A stretch of 64,000 nucleotides of DNA from Lachnospiraceae bacterium KH1T2 (GCA_900114405.1 FOSY01000015.1:23625-87624); one strand, 5' to 3'. Positions 7,736-16,523 are shown, counted from the first letter of the stretch. A program made the numbers and translations. Notes: generated by a model not told the origin, from the sequence alone.

Positions 7736-8481
7736 GAGCTGGATGTGGTGCTGCAGATTTGATAACTATACGCGGAAAAAATATGCTTGAAAAAGCTGAT
7801 GTGATAATTTATGCAGGTTCATTGGTGAATCCGGAACTTCTTAAATATGCGAAAGAAAATGCGGAGATTCATAATAGTGCATATATGACGCTGGAAGATG
7901 TCATCGATGTTATCAGGCAGGCAGAAAAACAGGGAAAAATAACTGTTAGACTTCATACCGGAGAACCTAGTTTATATGGTGCTGTCAGAGAGCAGATGGA
8001 TATTTTAGATGAGCTTGAAATCAGCTATGAAAGCTGCCCGGGAGTGAGTGCATGCTTTGGTGCGGCAGCAGCACTGAATTTAGAATATACACTGCCGGAG
8101 GTTTCGCAGTCACTTATAATAACAAGGATGGAAGGCAGGACAGGAGTACCGGAAAAGGAATCTATAGAATCATTTGCGGCACATAGAACTTCGATGGCAA
8201 TATATCTTAGTGCGGGAATGATAGGCGAGCTTTCGAAAAGGCTGATAAGAGGTGGGTATGATAAGGATACACCGGCAGCAATAGTGTACAAGGCAACGTG
8301 GAAAGATGAGAAAAAGTTTATATGTACAATAGAAACACTTGAGCAGACTGCGAAGGAAAATGAAATTAGTAAAATTGCAGTTATTTTAGTCGGAGATGTT
8401 ATTGGAAAAGGTAAGTATGAAAGATCCAGACTATATGCTCCAGAATTTGAGACAGAATATAGAAAAGTCAGATCGAAATAA
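7720..8481 (+). CDS. cobM: CobM/CbiF, (cobalt-)precorrin-4 C11-methyltransferase
   Basis: SAM-dependent C11 methyltransferase of corrin synthesis. Seen: VYFVGAGCGAADLITIRG at the N-terminus, YAGSLVNPELL, HTGEPSLYGAVREQ and PGVSACFGAAAAL, all family hallmarks. 253 residues is the normal length. It is the last gene of the cobJ-cbiD-cobM group; the terminator stem overlaps its final codons. Other cobalamin genes must be elsewhere in the genome. Confidence 0.95.
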   Translation: MVYFVGAGCGAADLITIRGKNMLEKADVIIYAGSLVNPELLKYAKENAEIHNSAYMTLEDVIDVIRQAEKQGKITVRLHTGEPSLYGAVREQMDILDELEISYESCPGVSACFGAAAALNLEYTLPEVSQSLIITRMEGRTGVPEKESIESFAAHRTSMAIYLSAGMIGELSKRLIRGGYDKDTPAAIVYKATWKDEKKFICTIETLEQTAKENEISKIAVILVGDVIGKGKYERSRLYAPEFETEYRKVRSK

Positions 8482-8497
8482 ATTCGGTCTGACTTTT
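8463..8497. terminator. Bidirectional terminator between cobM and the EAL gene
   Basis: Fifteen-base stem AAAAGTCAGATCGAA / TTCGGTCTGACTTTT with one G-T pair, flanked by A and T runs. It serves both converging genes and includes the last codons of cobM. Confidence 0.85.
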
Positions 8498-8500
8498 ATC

Positions 8501-11287
8501 TTATGAGTGAAAAGCATTTGGATTATAGTCTTTTATCAATTCCATAAGAAGGCGGCCATCAGTACGAGGCACAGCCATGCAGGTGTGTTCCTGCCAGGTA
8601 TAGTCACCTGTTTCTGAGTTAAAAGTTCTAAAGTAGGCATTTATAAAGCCCTTTCCGGACTTTTTTATACGCTTTACCAATGTAGTAGAATCTGAATAAG
8701 CCATATATTTTTCACGATCTTCAGGATATACGTAATGCTCGGCGTAAAATTCCGTTACCTGACTAAGTGATGAAGCTTTTTCATTGTCGAGATTATTGAA
8801 TGATCCGTTTTCCATGATAGTTTCAACATAATCTTCATATGGGTGAAGAAGATATATTGAATTGTAAAGCATGGAAATGTCTCGGATATATGCATCGGTA
8901 TCAGCCTGCTCCTCAGAAGCCAGAAGATTCATGGCATCTAACGATGTCTTAAAAATATATCGGTCATCATGCTTTGCAATTTTTGAGGAATAAAGTTTTA
9001 CATAACGCTCGCCAATATTGAAGATTATGGTCTGCGGATCATCATTTTTGATGATATGCTTTGCAAAATTCTGATACATTCTTCCGGAAGGCACATTAAA
9101 ATTATTGAGCTCATATTCTCTGCTTGCCAATGAGGAATAACCAAATTCCTGAAGTGTATGTCTATAACTGTCATTAGCAAAAAGATATTTAAAGCCATTT
9201 TCACAATATTCTATCAATGCAAGTGATGAATCACTCATCAGGTTAATGCGCCCGATAGCATCATAGTAATTTTTCCATTCTCTTGCTTCGATATCGATTG
9301 ACTGCTTGGAAAGATTTTCTTCAAATTCACCAAGCGGAAGAGGGCGTCCAAAGAGAAAGCCCTGAATCTTTTCGCAGCCTATCTGCTTTAGGAAGCGGTA
9401 TTGCTCTGCAGTTTCAACACCTTCGGCAAGTGTTTTGATCCCGATTTTCTTTGACATATTCACGACAGATGAAATGATGTCCTTTGAGCGTCGGGTAAAG
9501 CTTGAGATAAAGTCAATATCTATTTTCAGCTCGTCAAATTCATAGTCTTTAAGAACATTTAATGATGAATAGCCAGAGCCAAAATCATCCATCCATACTT
9601 CGTAACCTGCATTTCGGAATTTTGCAACCTCTGAACGAATGAAGCCCGTACTTACCATGATGCTCTCGGTGATTTCGATATTGATCAGGTCTCGTGGAAT
9701 ATCATATTCAGTGATGATCTCTTCGATCATAGAGAATATATCACAGGTTATAAAATCCAATCTGGAGAGATTGAAAGATACTGGTACATATGGTTCATTA
9801 TTGTCCATCTTGTGACGAATATCTTTAGCAATCTGTGAGATGATACAGCAGTCGAGCTTGTATATCTGGTGTGTATCCTCGAGAGCGGCTATAAAGCTAT
9901 GAGGATTCAGAACTCCGCGTTCAGGATCTTCCCAACGGGCTAATGCCTCAGCGCCGCATAAGCAGCCGGAAATGGTTCGTACAACCGGCTGATAATATAC
10001 TTTTATATAACCATTTTTAATCGCAGAGTCGATATTATCAACTACATAAAAGTAAAGTTCGTTGTCGGAACGCATTGATGGCAAATAAAAACGATAAAAT
10101 GAAGACAGATCGTTTTTTATGCTGTTGCATGCAAGTTTTGCATTGTCTCCGGCTGTGCTGATTTCATGAATATCAGGTGTGATACGGCATATACCCGCAT
10201 TCATATTTATAGTCATGCCCTGACCAAATGCCATGACCTTTTTATAAATTTTTGTAATATGCTCGACGATTTCATCATCTTCTGTAAGAACAGCAAAATG
10301 GTCATCAGCTAAACGACTTATCAGACCGGGAGCAGGAAATTCCTCTTTAAGGACAGAAGCAATCTGTATAAGAAGAATATCACCACTATGAAAACCATAA
10401 GTACGGTTATAGTTTTTCATTCCGCGGATGTCATAATATATAAGTACAGCGTCTTTGCCGGATTTTCGTATATCTTCAACGACACGGCTTCCCTGTGAAA
10501 GAAAATAATTCATGTTTGAAAGACCGGTAAGGATATCAAAGTATTTATTGTCTTTGAGTGCTGTTTTTATAAGGTACGCGTCGATACCGCGCCAGGTTAT
10601 CTGAGAAATATGTACGAAAAAATCTTCCCCGTTTGAAGGATTGGGAATTATAGTTTCACCTTTTCCAGCCAGCTGATTGAAATCAAGCGCGCATAAGCCG
10701 GAATTATCAATAAAATATTCTTCAAAAGTTATGCCGGCGTAGTAGCGGTGCTGAGGCTGGATAATATCTTTCATTGCAGAATTAACCAGTAAAATTTCAT
10801 GTGTATCAGCACTGATAACACATGTTCCCTCGGATTCAAGCTCTATAACAGACTGTATGGAATGATCAAAATCTATGATATTTGCCTGAGCTTCAGTGAC
10901 ATCTTCATATCTTAAAATGGCATATCTTGAGCCATCAGAAAAATGACGATGATAGCCTATAGCATGAAGAATGCGATATTCTTCACGACCATATAGCTTT
11001 TGATGATAGACGATGTCATAATCAGATGAGCCTTCCATAAATTTCTTAAATGCCGCAGCGACGCGCATAGAATCGCTTGGATCGACATTGTTTAATGCTT
11101 TATCCGTAAGCTGATTTAAGATGGATTCTCTTCCAAGACCAGGATCGCAAAGGCGCAGATAACCATTAGAAACGGCAACGGCTTTTGCTTTATTATTTTC
11201 GTAAATATAAATAACAATTGGAATTTCAGATCTGCTTATATACTTCTGAAAAAATGGAGAAGTGTATTCTGCGCTACTTTCACTCAC
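8501..11287 (-). CDS. PAS-GGDEF(degenerate)-EAL protein, probable c-di-GMP phosphodiesterase
   Basis: 928-residue cytoplasmic signalling protein. The N-terminal part looks PAS-like (residues about 15-240). A GGDEF-type domain follows (about 255-400), but the signature loop reads RLADDHFAVL instead of GGDEF, so cyclase activity is unlikely. The EAL domain (about 420-660) keeps the catalytic set: EALARW, NLSRLD, EITESI, DDFGSGYSS, LKIDID, AEGVET and QGFLFGRP. It should therefore hydrolyse c-di-GMP, perhaps with GTP or PAS ligands as modulators. A C-terminal 250-residue region is another PAS-like sensory part. No membrane helix was seen. It is monocistronic and converges on cobM. Confidence 0.9.
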   Translation of the reverse strand: MSESSAEYTSPFFQKYISRSEIPIVIYIYENNKAKAVAVSNGYLRLCDPGLGRESILNQLTDKALNNVDPSDSMRVAAAFKKFMEGSSDYDIVYHQKLYGREEYRILHAIGYHRHFSDGSRYAILRYEDVTEAQANIIDFDHSIQSVIELESEGTCVISADTHEILLVNSAMKDIIQPQHRYYAGITFEEYFIDNSGLCALDFNQLAGKGETIIPNPSNGEDFFVHISQITWRGIDAYLIKTALKDNKYFDILTGLSNMNYFLSQGSRVVEDIRKSGKDAVLIYYDIRGMKNYNRTYGFHSGDILLIQIASVLKEEFPAPGLISRLADDHFAVLTEDDEIVEHITKIYKKVMAFGQGMTINMNAGICRITPDIHEISTAGDNAKLACNSIKNDLSSFYRFYLPSMRSDNELYFYVVDNIDSAIKNGYIKVYYQPVVRTISGCLCGAEALARWEDPERGVLNPHSFIAALEDTHQIYKLDCCIISQIAKDIRHKMDNNEPYVPVSFNLSRLDFITCDIFSMIEEIITEYDIPRDLINIEITESIMVSTGFIRSEVAKFRNAGYEVWMDDFGSGYSSLNVLKDYEFDELKIDIDFISSFTRRSKDIISSVVNMSKKIGIKTLAEGVETAEQYRFLKQIGCEKIQGFLFGRPLPLGEFEENLSKQSIDIEAREWKNYYDAIGRINLMSDSSLALIEYCENGFKYLFANDSYRHTLQEFGYSSLASREYELNNFNVPSGRMYQNFAKHIIKNDDPQTIIFNIGERYVKLYSSKIAKHDDRYIFKTSLDAMNLLASEEQADTDAYIRDISMLYNSIYLLHPYEDYVETIMENGSFNNLDNEKASSLSQVTEFYAEHYVYPEDREKYMAYSDSTTLVKRIKKSGKGFINAYFRTFNSETGDYTWQEHTCMAVPRTDGRLLMELIKDYNPNAFHS

Positions 11288-11610
11288 TATTCTACCCCTT
11301 TTATACTACCTATAATATGTACAATTATATTATGTCTAAATTAAAAATAAAAGTACATTATAGAATAGTTTTACAAAAGGAAACACTTATCAGCGGCAAG
11401 GTTTTAAAGTAATGATAAGGATATCTTCATAAAAAGTACATAATGTGACCTTAATTTCGACACAAGGGTATTGTATTATAAAACCATCAAAAGCAAAGAC
11501 ATCCGAGACCACACTGAATCGGATGATTTGATTCTGATAACTAAATCCCTTTTTTCATACTTCCAGCCGCATGGAATGACCACCGTGCGGCTCTCCCTTT
11601 TAAAAGAAAA
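11288..11610. other. Intergenic region with two hairpins and no gene
   Basis: Between the MATE gene and the EAL gene, both leftward. Two hairpins are visible: AGCCGCATGG/CCGTGCGGCT at 11565-11592 and CATCCGA/TCGGATG at 11500-11525, the latter followed on the minus strand by a T-rich stretch. They probably end the MATE transcript. The part near 11290-11460 is AT-rich and should carry the EAL gene promoter; I could not fix its boxes. Confidence 0.5.
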
Positions 11611-12948
11611 TTATCCTTTGAGAATCTTTTTTTGCTTCCACGTGAAATAGAAAATAAATAAGATACCGCAAGTTATCCATGTGAGAGGATAACATGAAAG
11701 AATTTGTGTGAGAGTTCCGGATGGAACGATCACTTTTATCCAGACTATCCTGAAAATACAAGTACCACAAAGAGTTATAAGCGTAGGGACTAAAACTGTG
11801 CCTTCGGCCTGAAGGACAGCAGCGAATATCTGAACAAAGGTGTAAGCGATGTAACCTCTTGCGAGAATATTCAGCATTAAGATTCCGATGTCGGTAACTT
11901 CTTTATCGGTGGTAAAGATGGAAAGCAATGTTCCTGAAAATGTCACCAATAAGAGTGTTATCACGCCGATAGAGGCAAAGCACATGGCAAAGGTTACAGC
12001 AGTGCCCTTGCGGATACGGTCATACTTGCCTGCACCATAATTCTGCCCGACAAATGTAGTTATAGAAATTGCGAAAGCACCATAAACCATCCAGATTATT
12101 GAGTCGATTTTGCCCAAAGCACCCCATGCGGCAACGGTATTTACGCCGAAAGCATTAAGGGCAGTCTGGATTATTATATTTGATATATTGTACATACTAG
12201 ACTGGATTCCGCTTGGAAAACCGATTCGAAGAATCTGCGTCAATATACCTTTGTCGATACGTATATCCTTTAATCGGAGCGTAAGCTGAGGAGTTCGGAA
12301 CATCAGAAGAAATGTGACTAGCAGCGAGCTTACGGCCTGCGATAAAAGTGTTGCGACGGCAGCACCGAGTACGTTGAGGTGAAATGCGCATACAAATAAA
12401 ACATCAAGAATAATGTTTATGCCGCAGCAGATCATCAAAATGTACAGCGGACGTTTGGAATCACCTATAGCTCTGAGGATTGAAGAGCCAATGTTGTAAA
12501 CAAAGACAAAGATCAGCCCTGCAAAGTAGATCCTAAGGTAGAGGAGTGAGCCGGCAAGTAAAGACTCAGGCGTGTCCATTACCTTAAGGATAGAAGGAGC
12601 AAAAACTATGCCAATAATTCCGAAAATTATGCCGCCGATACATGCAAAAGCATAAGAGGTATGAAGTGAAGTATCGAGTCGTTCTTCATCTTTTGCGCCG
12701 AAAAACTGTGATATAACGACTGTCGAACCGGCTGAAAGTCCGGTGAAGAAGCCAACAATAAAATTAACAAATTGCGCAGAAGAGCCGCTTACGCATGAAA
12801 GGGCTTCCTTACCTGCGAAACGCCCTACGACAACAGCATCGACAGTGTTGTAGAGCTGTTGAAAAAATGTACCTATGAGTATCGGGAAGAAGAATAGTAA
12901 GATCTGCTTCCAGATAACTCCTTCGGTTATGTTGTTTTTAGAGTTCAT
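11611..12948 (-). CDS. MATE family multidrug/cation exporter
   Basis: 445-residue polytopic membrane protein of the MATE (MatE) family, with about 12 predicted helices in two repeated halves. The N-terminus (LFFFPILIGTFFQQLYNTVDAVVVGRFAG) is diagnostic of the NorM/DinF-like bacterial MATE group. It should export small organic compounds using a Na+ or H+ gradient. The substrate cannot be told from sequence. The gene lies 6 bases after rsuA in the leftward direction, so the two are probably co-transcribed. Confidence 0.93.
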   Translation of the reverse strand: MNSKNNITEGVIWKQILLFFFPILIGTFFQQLYNTVDAVVVGRFAGKEALSCVSGSSAQFVNFIVGFFTGLSAGSTVVISQFFGAKDEERLDTSLHTSYAFACIGGIIFGIIGIVFAPSILKVMDTPESLLAGSLLYLRIYFAGLIFVFVYNIGSSILRAIGDSKRPLYILMICCGINIILDVLFVCAFHLNVLGAAVATLLSQAVSSLLVTFLLMFRTPQLTLRLKDIRIDKGILTQILRIGFPSGIQSSMYNISNIIIQTALNAFGVNTVAAWGALGKIDSIIWMVYGAFAISITTFVGQNYGAGKYDRIRKGTAVTFAMCFASIGVITLLLVTFSGTLLSIFTTDKEVTDIGILMLNILARGYIAYTFVQIFAAVLQAEGTVLVPTLITLCGTCIFRIVWIKVIVPSGTLTQILSCYPLTWITCGILFIFYFTWKQKKILKG

Positions 12949-12954
12949 GAAATA

Positions 12955-13662
12955 TCATCTCTTTCCTTTTAAGGCAGTGATCTCTGAAGTAGTTAAAACT
13001 CTGTACTCGCCTTCTTTAAGGCTCTCGTCCAAAGTAAGAGGTCCCATGGAAACACGCTTAAGCCATGTCACTTCATGACCAAGTGCGGAAAACATCCGCT
13101 TTATCTGATGAAACTTACCTTCACGTATAGTTACTTCTGCTTCAGAAATATCTCCGGAAGAAATTATTTTTAACCTGGCAGGAAGCGAGGTGAATTCATC
13201 ATCAATCTTTATTCCCTGAGCGAAGCTCTTAACATCACTTTCATCAAGAGCACCGGTGACTTTAGCTCTATATAATTTATCGACATGCTTTGCAGGGCTG
13301 AGAAGATCATGGGCCAACTGTCCGTCATTAGTTATCAGCAGAAGTCCTACAGTATCTTTATCTAGTCTGCCTACCGGGAAAAGATCTTTGCGGTGTCTTT
13401 CATCAAGCAGATCGATGACAGTTTCCTGACGCTTGTCTTCACTTGCAGAGATGACGCCGGCAGGCTTATTCAACATGATGTATTCATATTCCTGATAAGA
13501 GATAAGCTCTCCATTAAATGATATTTCATCGTTAGAAGTGACACTCACCCCGGAATCTTTTATAACTTCATTATTTACAGTAACAAGCCCTTTGCGGATC
13601 ATTTTTTTAATCTCACTTCGGGTACCGATGTTCATATCGGCCAGGAATTTATCTAATCTCAT
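12955..13662 (-). CDS. rsuA: RsuA-type 16S rRNA pseudouridine-516 synthase
   Basis: 235-residue pseudouridine synthase with an N-terminal S4 RNA-binding domain (MRLDKFLADMNIGTRSE) and a catalytic domain containing YIMLNKPAGVISA and the active-site GRLDKDTVGLLL motif. Length and S4 domain fit RsuA (U516 of 16S rRNA); RluB or RluE-like specificity cannot be excluded. A GAGGT ribosome site precedes the ATG at 13662. A 104-bp palindromic element sits 29 bases upstream. Confidence 0.92.
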   Translation of the reverse strand: MRLDKFLADMNIGTRSEIKKMIRKGLVTVNNEVIKDSGVSVTSNDEISFNGELISYQEYEYIMLNKPAGVISASEDKRQETVIDLLDERHRKDLFPVGRLDKDTVGLLLITNDGQLAHDLLSPAKHVDKLYRAKVTGALDESDVKSFAQGIKIDDEFTSLPARLKIISSGDISEAEVTIREGKFHQIKRMFSALGHEVTWLKRVSMGPLTLDESLKEGEYRVLTTSEITALKGKR

Positions 13663-13691
13663 AGTAATACCTCATCATTAAAATATATTAG

Positions 13692-13795
13692 TATTGCTGT
13701 TTTTAATTAGCTCGACTTATTCTAATGATGTAAATCCTCTAATGGTGAGGGTTTGCATCATTAGAATTTAGTCGAGATTATAAAAAACAGTTATA
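13692..13795. repeat. 104-bp palindromic element, copy A (MITE-like)
   Basis: Element running from TATTGCTGTTTTT to AAAAAACAGTTATA, flanked by TTAG (13688-13691) and CTAG (13796-13799). Inner stems pair perfectly: CTCGACT (13711-13717) with AGTCGAG (13770-13776), TCTAATGATG (13721-13730) with CATCATTAGA (13756-13765). It is the same length as copy B at 30477-30580 and is homologous to that copy's reverse complement throughout. It has no coding capacity of its own. It lies in the divergent rsuA-hflK promoter region. Confidence 0.88.
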
Positions 13796-13814
13796 CTAGA
13801 CAGTATATGATAAC

Positions 13815-13850
13815 ACATGTCATTCGTCACATAATATATGTTATTCGTCA
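13815..13850. promoter_or_regulatory. Two 15-base direct repeats upstream of hflK
   Basis: ACATGTCATTCGTCA (13815-13829) and ATATGTTATTCGTCA (13836-13850) repeat at a 21-base distance, about two helical turns, suggesting a tandem regulator site. No known regulator is recognised. Confidence 0.4.
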
Positions 13851-13936
13851 GTAAATGTTTTAATTTAAAAACTTTTTTTATATAATGAAGGCGTGGAGTA
13901 AGAAGACCATAACAAGTGAAAAGGAAGGGAAAATAA

Positions 13937-14965
13937 ATGGGATTTTTTGACAAGAAACGAAAATATGGAAATGTCATTGACATGAATCCGGGACCAGACA
14001 TGAAGAAATCTTTAAAAATAGTGGGGATAGTTGTAATCATTGGTATAGCTGCACTTGTGCTCAATTCATGTTTTTACAGCGTTGGAGAGCAGGAACAGGC
14101 AGTGCTTACACAGTTTGGACAGGTGCAGAGTGTAAAAACTGCAGGTCTTTATTTCAAATTGCCATTTATTCAAAGAGTACATAAGATTTCTACGACGACA
14201 GTGGGAATGCCTATCGGTTATGCACCAAGTAGTGCAGGAGGAGAGTCTGACCCGGAAGGTGCGGAAAGCACTGGCGATTCTCTGATGATCACATCTGATT
14301 TTAATTTCATCAATATTGATTTTTATCTGGAATACAGAGTTTCTGACCCTGTAAAATACATTTATAATGCGAGCAACCCGACAGCGATAGTTGAAAACGA
14401 AGCAATGGCTGCCATAAGAGCAACTGTTTCTGACTATACGGTTGATGATGCGATCACAACAGGTAAGAGCCAGATTCAGTCAGCAGTAAAGGAAAGACTT
14501 GTTGAAGAACTTGCAGAAGATGATATAGGAATTGAGGTAGTAAATATAACAGTTCAGGATTCTGAGCCTCCGACGGACGAAGTAAGAACAGCTTTTAAGT
14601 CAGTAGAAAATGCTAAGCAGGGAGCTGATACTGCAGTAAATAATGCAAAAGCATATCAAAGTGAGAAGATACCTGCAGCTGAGGCTGCAGCAGATAAGAT
14701 AGTTCAGGATGCAACAGCTGAAAAAGAAACAAGAATAAGCGAGGCGGCAGGTCAGGTAGCCCGTTTTAATAAGACATACGAAGAATATCAGAAATATCCG
14801 CTTATCACAAAGCAGAGAATGTTTTACGAAACTATAGAAAATGTTTTGCCTGAGGTCAAGCTTTATATTGATGATGGCGGAACAAATAAACTTCTTCCGC
14901 TGGAAAACTTAAGTGCGGCAGCGGCGATGTCATCTGCAGTAGTTTCTGAAAATAGCGCGGAATAA
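13937..14965 (+). CDS. hflK: HflK, SPFH-domain membrane protein
   Basis: 342-residue SPFH (band 7) protein with one N-terminal membrane helix (about residues 24-45) after a short cytoplasmic tail. HflK and HflC form a membrane complex that, in other bacteria, surrounds and modulates the FtsH protease. Seen: SVGEQEQAVLTQFGQ at the start of the SPFH domain, an acidic/Gly-rich insert, and a coiled region (ENAKQGADTAVNNAKAYQSE). The C-terminus ends in AVVSENSAE. It lies 11 bases before hflC, with a GGAAGGGAA-type ribosome site. Confidence 0.9.
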   Translation: MGFFDKKRKYGNVIDMNPGPDMKKSLKIVGIVVIIGIAALVLNSCFYSVGEQEQAVLTQFGQVQSVKTAGLYFKLPFIQRVHKISTTTVGMPIGYAPSSAGGESDPEGAESTGDSLMITSDFNFINIDFYLEYRVSDPVKYIYNASNPTAIVENEAMAAIRATVSDYTVDDAITTGKSQIQSAVKERLVEELAEDDIGIEVVNITVQDSEPPTDEVRTAFKSVENAKQGADTAVNNAKAYQSEKIPAAEAAADKIVQDATAEKETRISEAAGQVARFNKTYEEYQKYPLITKQRMFYETIENVLPEVKLYIDDGGTNKLLPLENLSAAAAMSSAVVSENSAE

Positions 14966-14976
14966 GGGAGGATCGT

Positions 14977-15855
14977 ATGTTAAATAAGATCAGAGTTGCT
15001 ATAATTCTAATTTTGGTGGTTGGAATCGTAGTAGTAGGAAATTCATTATACACAGTAACAAATGATAGATACGCTGTAGTAAGACAGTTTGGAAAGATCG
15101 TGAATGTAACTGATGCTGCAGGACTTTATATGAAAGTTCCTTTCATTCAGGAAGTCACAGAAGTACCGAGAAATATCCAGCTTTACGATATTGCACCGTC
15201 TGATGTTATAACTATGGATAAAAAATCTATGATCGCAGATGACTATGTTATGTGGAAGGTAGTCGATCCGACAAAGTTTGTAAAGTCACTTAATGGCTCG
15301 ATCACAAGTGCTCAGGACAGAGTTAGCGTAGCAGCTTACAATGCTACAAAAAATATCATCAGTTCTATGTCGCAGGATGGAATAATCGAGGCAAGAGGTG
15401 AGAAGCTTACAAATATGATCACAGACAGTGCTAATTCATATGTAGGAAACTACGGAATCAGCATTAATAAAGCAGTTATCAAGGTTCTTGACCTGCCGGA
15501 TGATAATAAGTCAGCTGTCTATGACAGAATGATCTCAGAGCGTCAGAATATTGCAGCTGCTTATAAGGCAGAAGGCGAAGCTGATGCGCAGAAGATCAAG
15601 AATGAGACTGATAAGGAAGTTGCGATAAAGAAGGCTGAGGCGAATAAGCAGGCTGAAGTGATAAAGGCTGAGGGTGAAGCAGAATATATGAAGACTCTTC
15701 AGGATGCATATAATACACCGGAAAAAGCTGATTTTTACAACTTTACAAGAAGTCTTGATGCATTGGAAAAGTCACTTAAAAGTGGAAATAAGACTGTGAT
15801 CCTTGATAAAGATTCTCCGCTTGTTCAGGTTCTTTATGGACAGGGCTTGAGATAA
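14977..15855 (+). CDS. hflC: HflC, SPFH-domain membrane protein
   Basis: 292-residue partner of HflK. One N-terminal membrane helix (about residues 5-24, VAIILILVVGIVVVGNSLYT), then the SPFH domain (NDRYAVVRQFGKIVNV) and a charged coiled coil rich in EAxA/KAE repeats (EGEADAQKIKNETDKEVAIK). The ATG has GGGAGG seven bases ahead. It is the second gene of the hflKC pair and is followed by a strong bidirectional terminator. Confidence 0.92.
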   Translation: MLNKIRVAIILILVVGIVVVGNSLYTVTNDRYAVVRQFGKIVNVTDAAGLYMKVPFIQEVTEVPRNIQLYDIAPSDVITMDKKSMIADDYVMWKVVDPTKFVKSLNGSITSAQDRVSVAAYNATKNIISSMSQDGIIEARGEKLTNMITDSANSYVGNYGISINKAVIKVLDLPDDNKSAVYDRMISERQNIAAAYKAEGEADAQKIKNETDKEVAIKKAEANKQAEVIKAEGEAEYMKTLQDAYNTPEKADFYNFTRSLDALEKSLKSGNKTVILDKDSPLVQVLYGQGLR

Positions 15856-15898
15856 ATATGTAGAATGAGAAATCCTTAGATACAAAGGGTGGAAATAC

Positions 15899-15928
15899 AA
15901 AAGAGGCTGCGTAAAAGCAGCCTCTTTT
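15899..15928. terminator. Bidirectional terminator between hflC and the DUF1294 gene
   Basis: Twelve-base perfect stem AAAAGAGGCTGC / GCAGCCTCTTTT with loop GTAAAA, suited to both converging transcripts. Confidence 0.92.
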
Positions 15929-15932
15929 GTAT

Positions 15933-16208
15933 TTATGCGATGAATTTACGGTAAAAATACAGTATGACTATATGCACTATGAGTATGAGTGGAAGTGATA
16001 TGCGGAACTTAAGATGCTTTGTCTTATGATGAAAGAACTGCATTCCGCATAACGCACCGATAGAGCCGCCAATTGCGGCGACGCCGATGAGAGTTGCTTC
16101 GGGAGTGCGCCAGACATGACGCTTGGCTTTGCGCTTGTCGAGACCATACATTGTAAAAGCAATGATATTTATGAGCAGGATATAGATGATAAAAATTTCA
16201 TTGAACAT
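15933..16208 (-). CDS. DUF1294 family small membrane protein
   Basis: 91-residue membrane protein with about three hydrophobic segments. It has the DUF1294 features MYGLDKRKAKRHVWRTPE, then GGSIGALCGMQFFHHKTKH, and a C-terminal helix. Function unknown. The ATG at 16208 has a GGAG site. It converges on hflC and shares its terminator. Confidence 0.88.
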   Translation of the reverse strand: MFNEIFIIYILLINIIAFTMYGLDKRKAKRHVWRTPEATLIGVAAIGGSIGALCGMQFFHHKTKHLKFRISLPLILIVHIVILYFYRKFIA

Positions 16209-16302
16209 ATATTTTACTCCGTTTTTTGTTCAATATTATAGACTTTCGGCGAGAAAAATGAAAGACAGCCGGCCGTGCTAATGACAAGAAAATCCTATTG
16301 AC

Positions 16303-16323
16303 AGTGAAAAACAGTCATACTAG
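16303..16323. repeat. Solo end of the 104-bp palindromic element, next to CTAG
   Basis: AGTGAAAAACAGTCATA followed by CTAG resembles the right terminus of the 104-bp elements. No left half is found about 100 bases away, so this is a weak remnant call. Confidence 0.4.
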
Positions 16324-16413
16324 ATTTCTGCATTAAAGTGCCAAATCAAGTACTCTGAATGTAAAAATACAAATTGCATTTTTGTGCATACTTTATAAAA
16401 ATTATGGTAATTG

Positions 16414-16441
16414 TTGAAATTTTTGCGCAATATGTTATAAT
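16414..16441 (+). promoter_or_regulatory. Sigma-A promoter of the alcohol dehydrogenase gene
   Basis: TTGAAA (16414-16419), a 16-base spacer and a perfect TATAAT (16436-16441). Transcription should start near 16448, leaving a 75-base leader. Confidence 0.8.
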
Positions 16442-16451
16442 GAATATTGCA

Positions 16452-16469
16452 TTGTTAAATTTCTAACAA
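16452..16469. promoter_or_regulatory. Probable Rex operator
   Basis: TTGTTAAATTTCTAACAA matches the Firmicute Rex consensus TTGTTAANNNNTTAACAA at all but one defined base. It starts about 4 bases after the expected transcription start, an ideal repressor position. Rex senses NADH/NAD+, and the gene it controls encodes an alcohol dehydrogenase. Confidence 0.75.
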
Positions 16470-16523
16470 AGCGTTATTTTAGATTTTTGGCTCGACTGAT
16501 AAGTCGTAGAATAGGAGGACATA

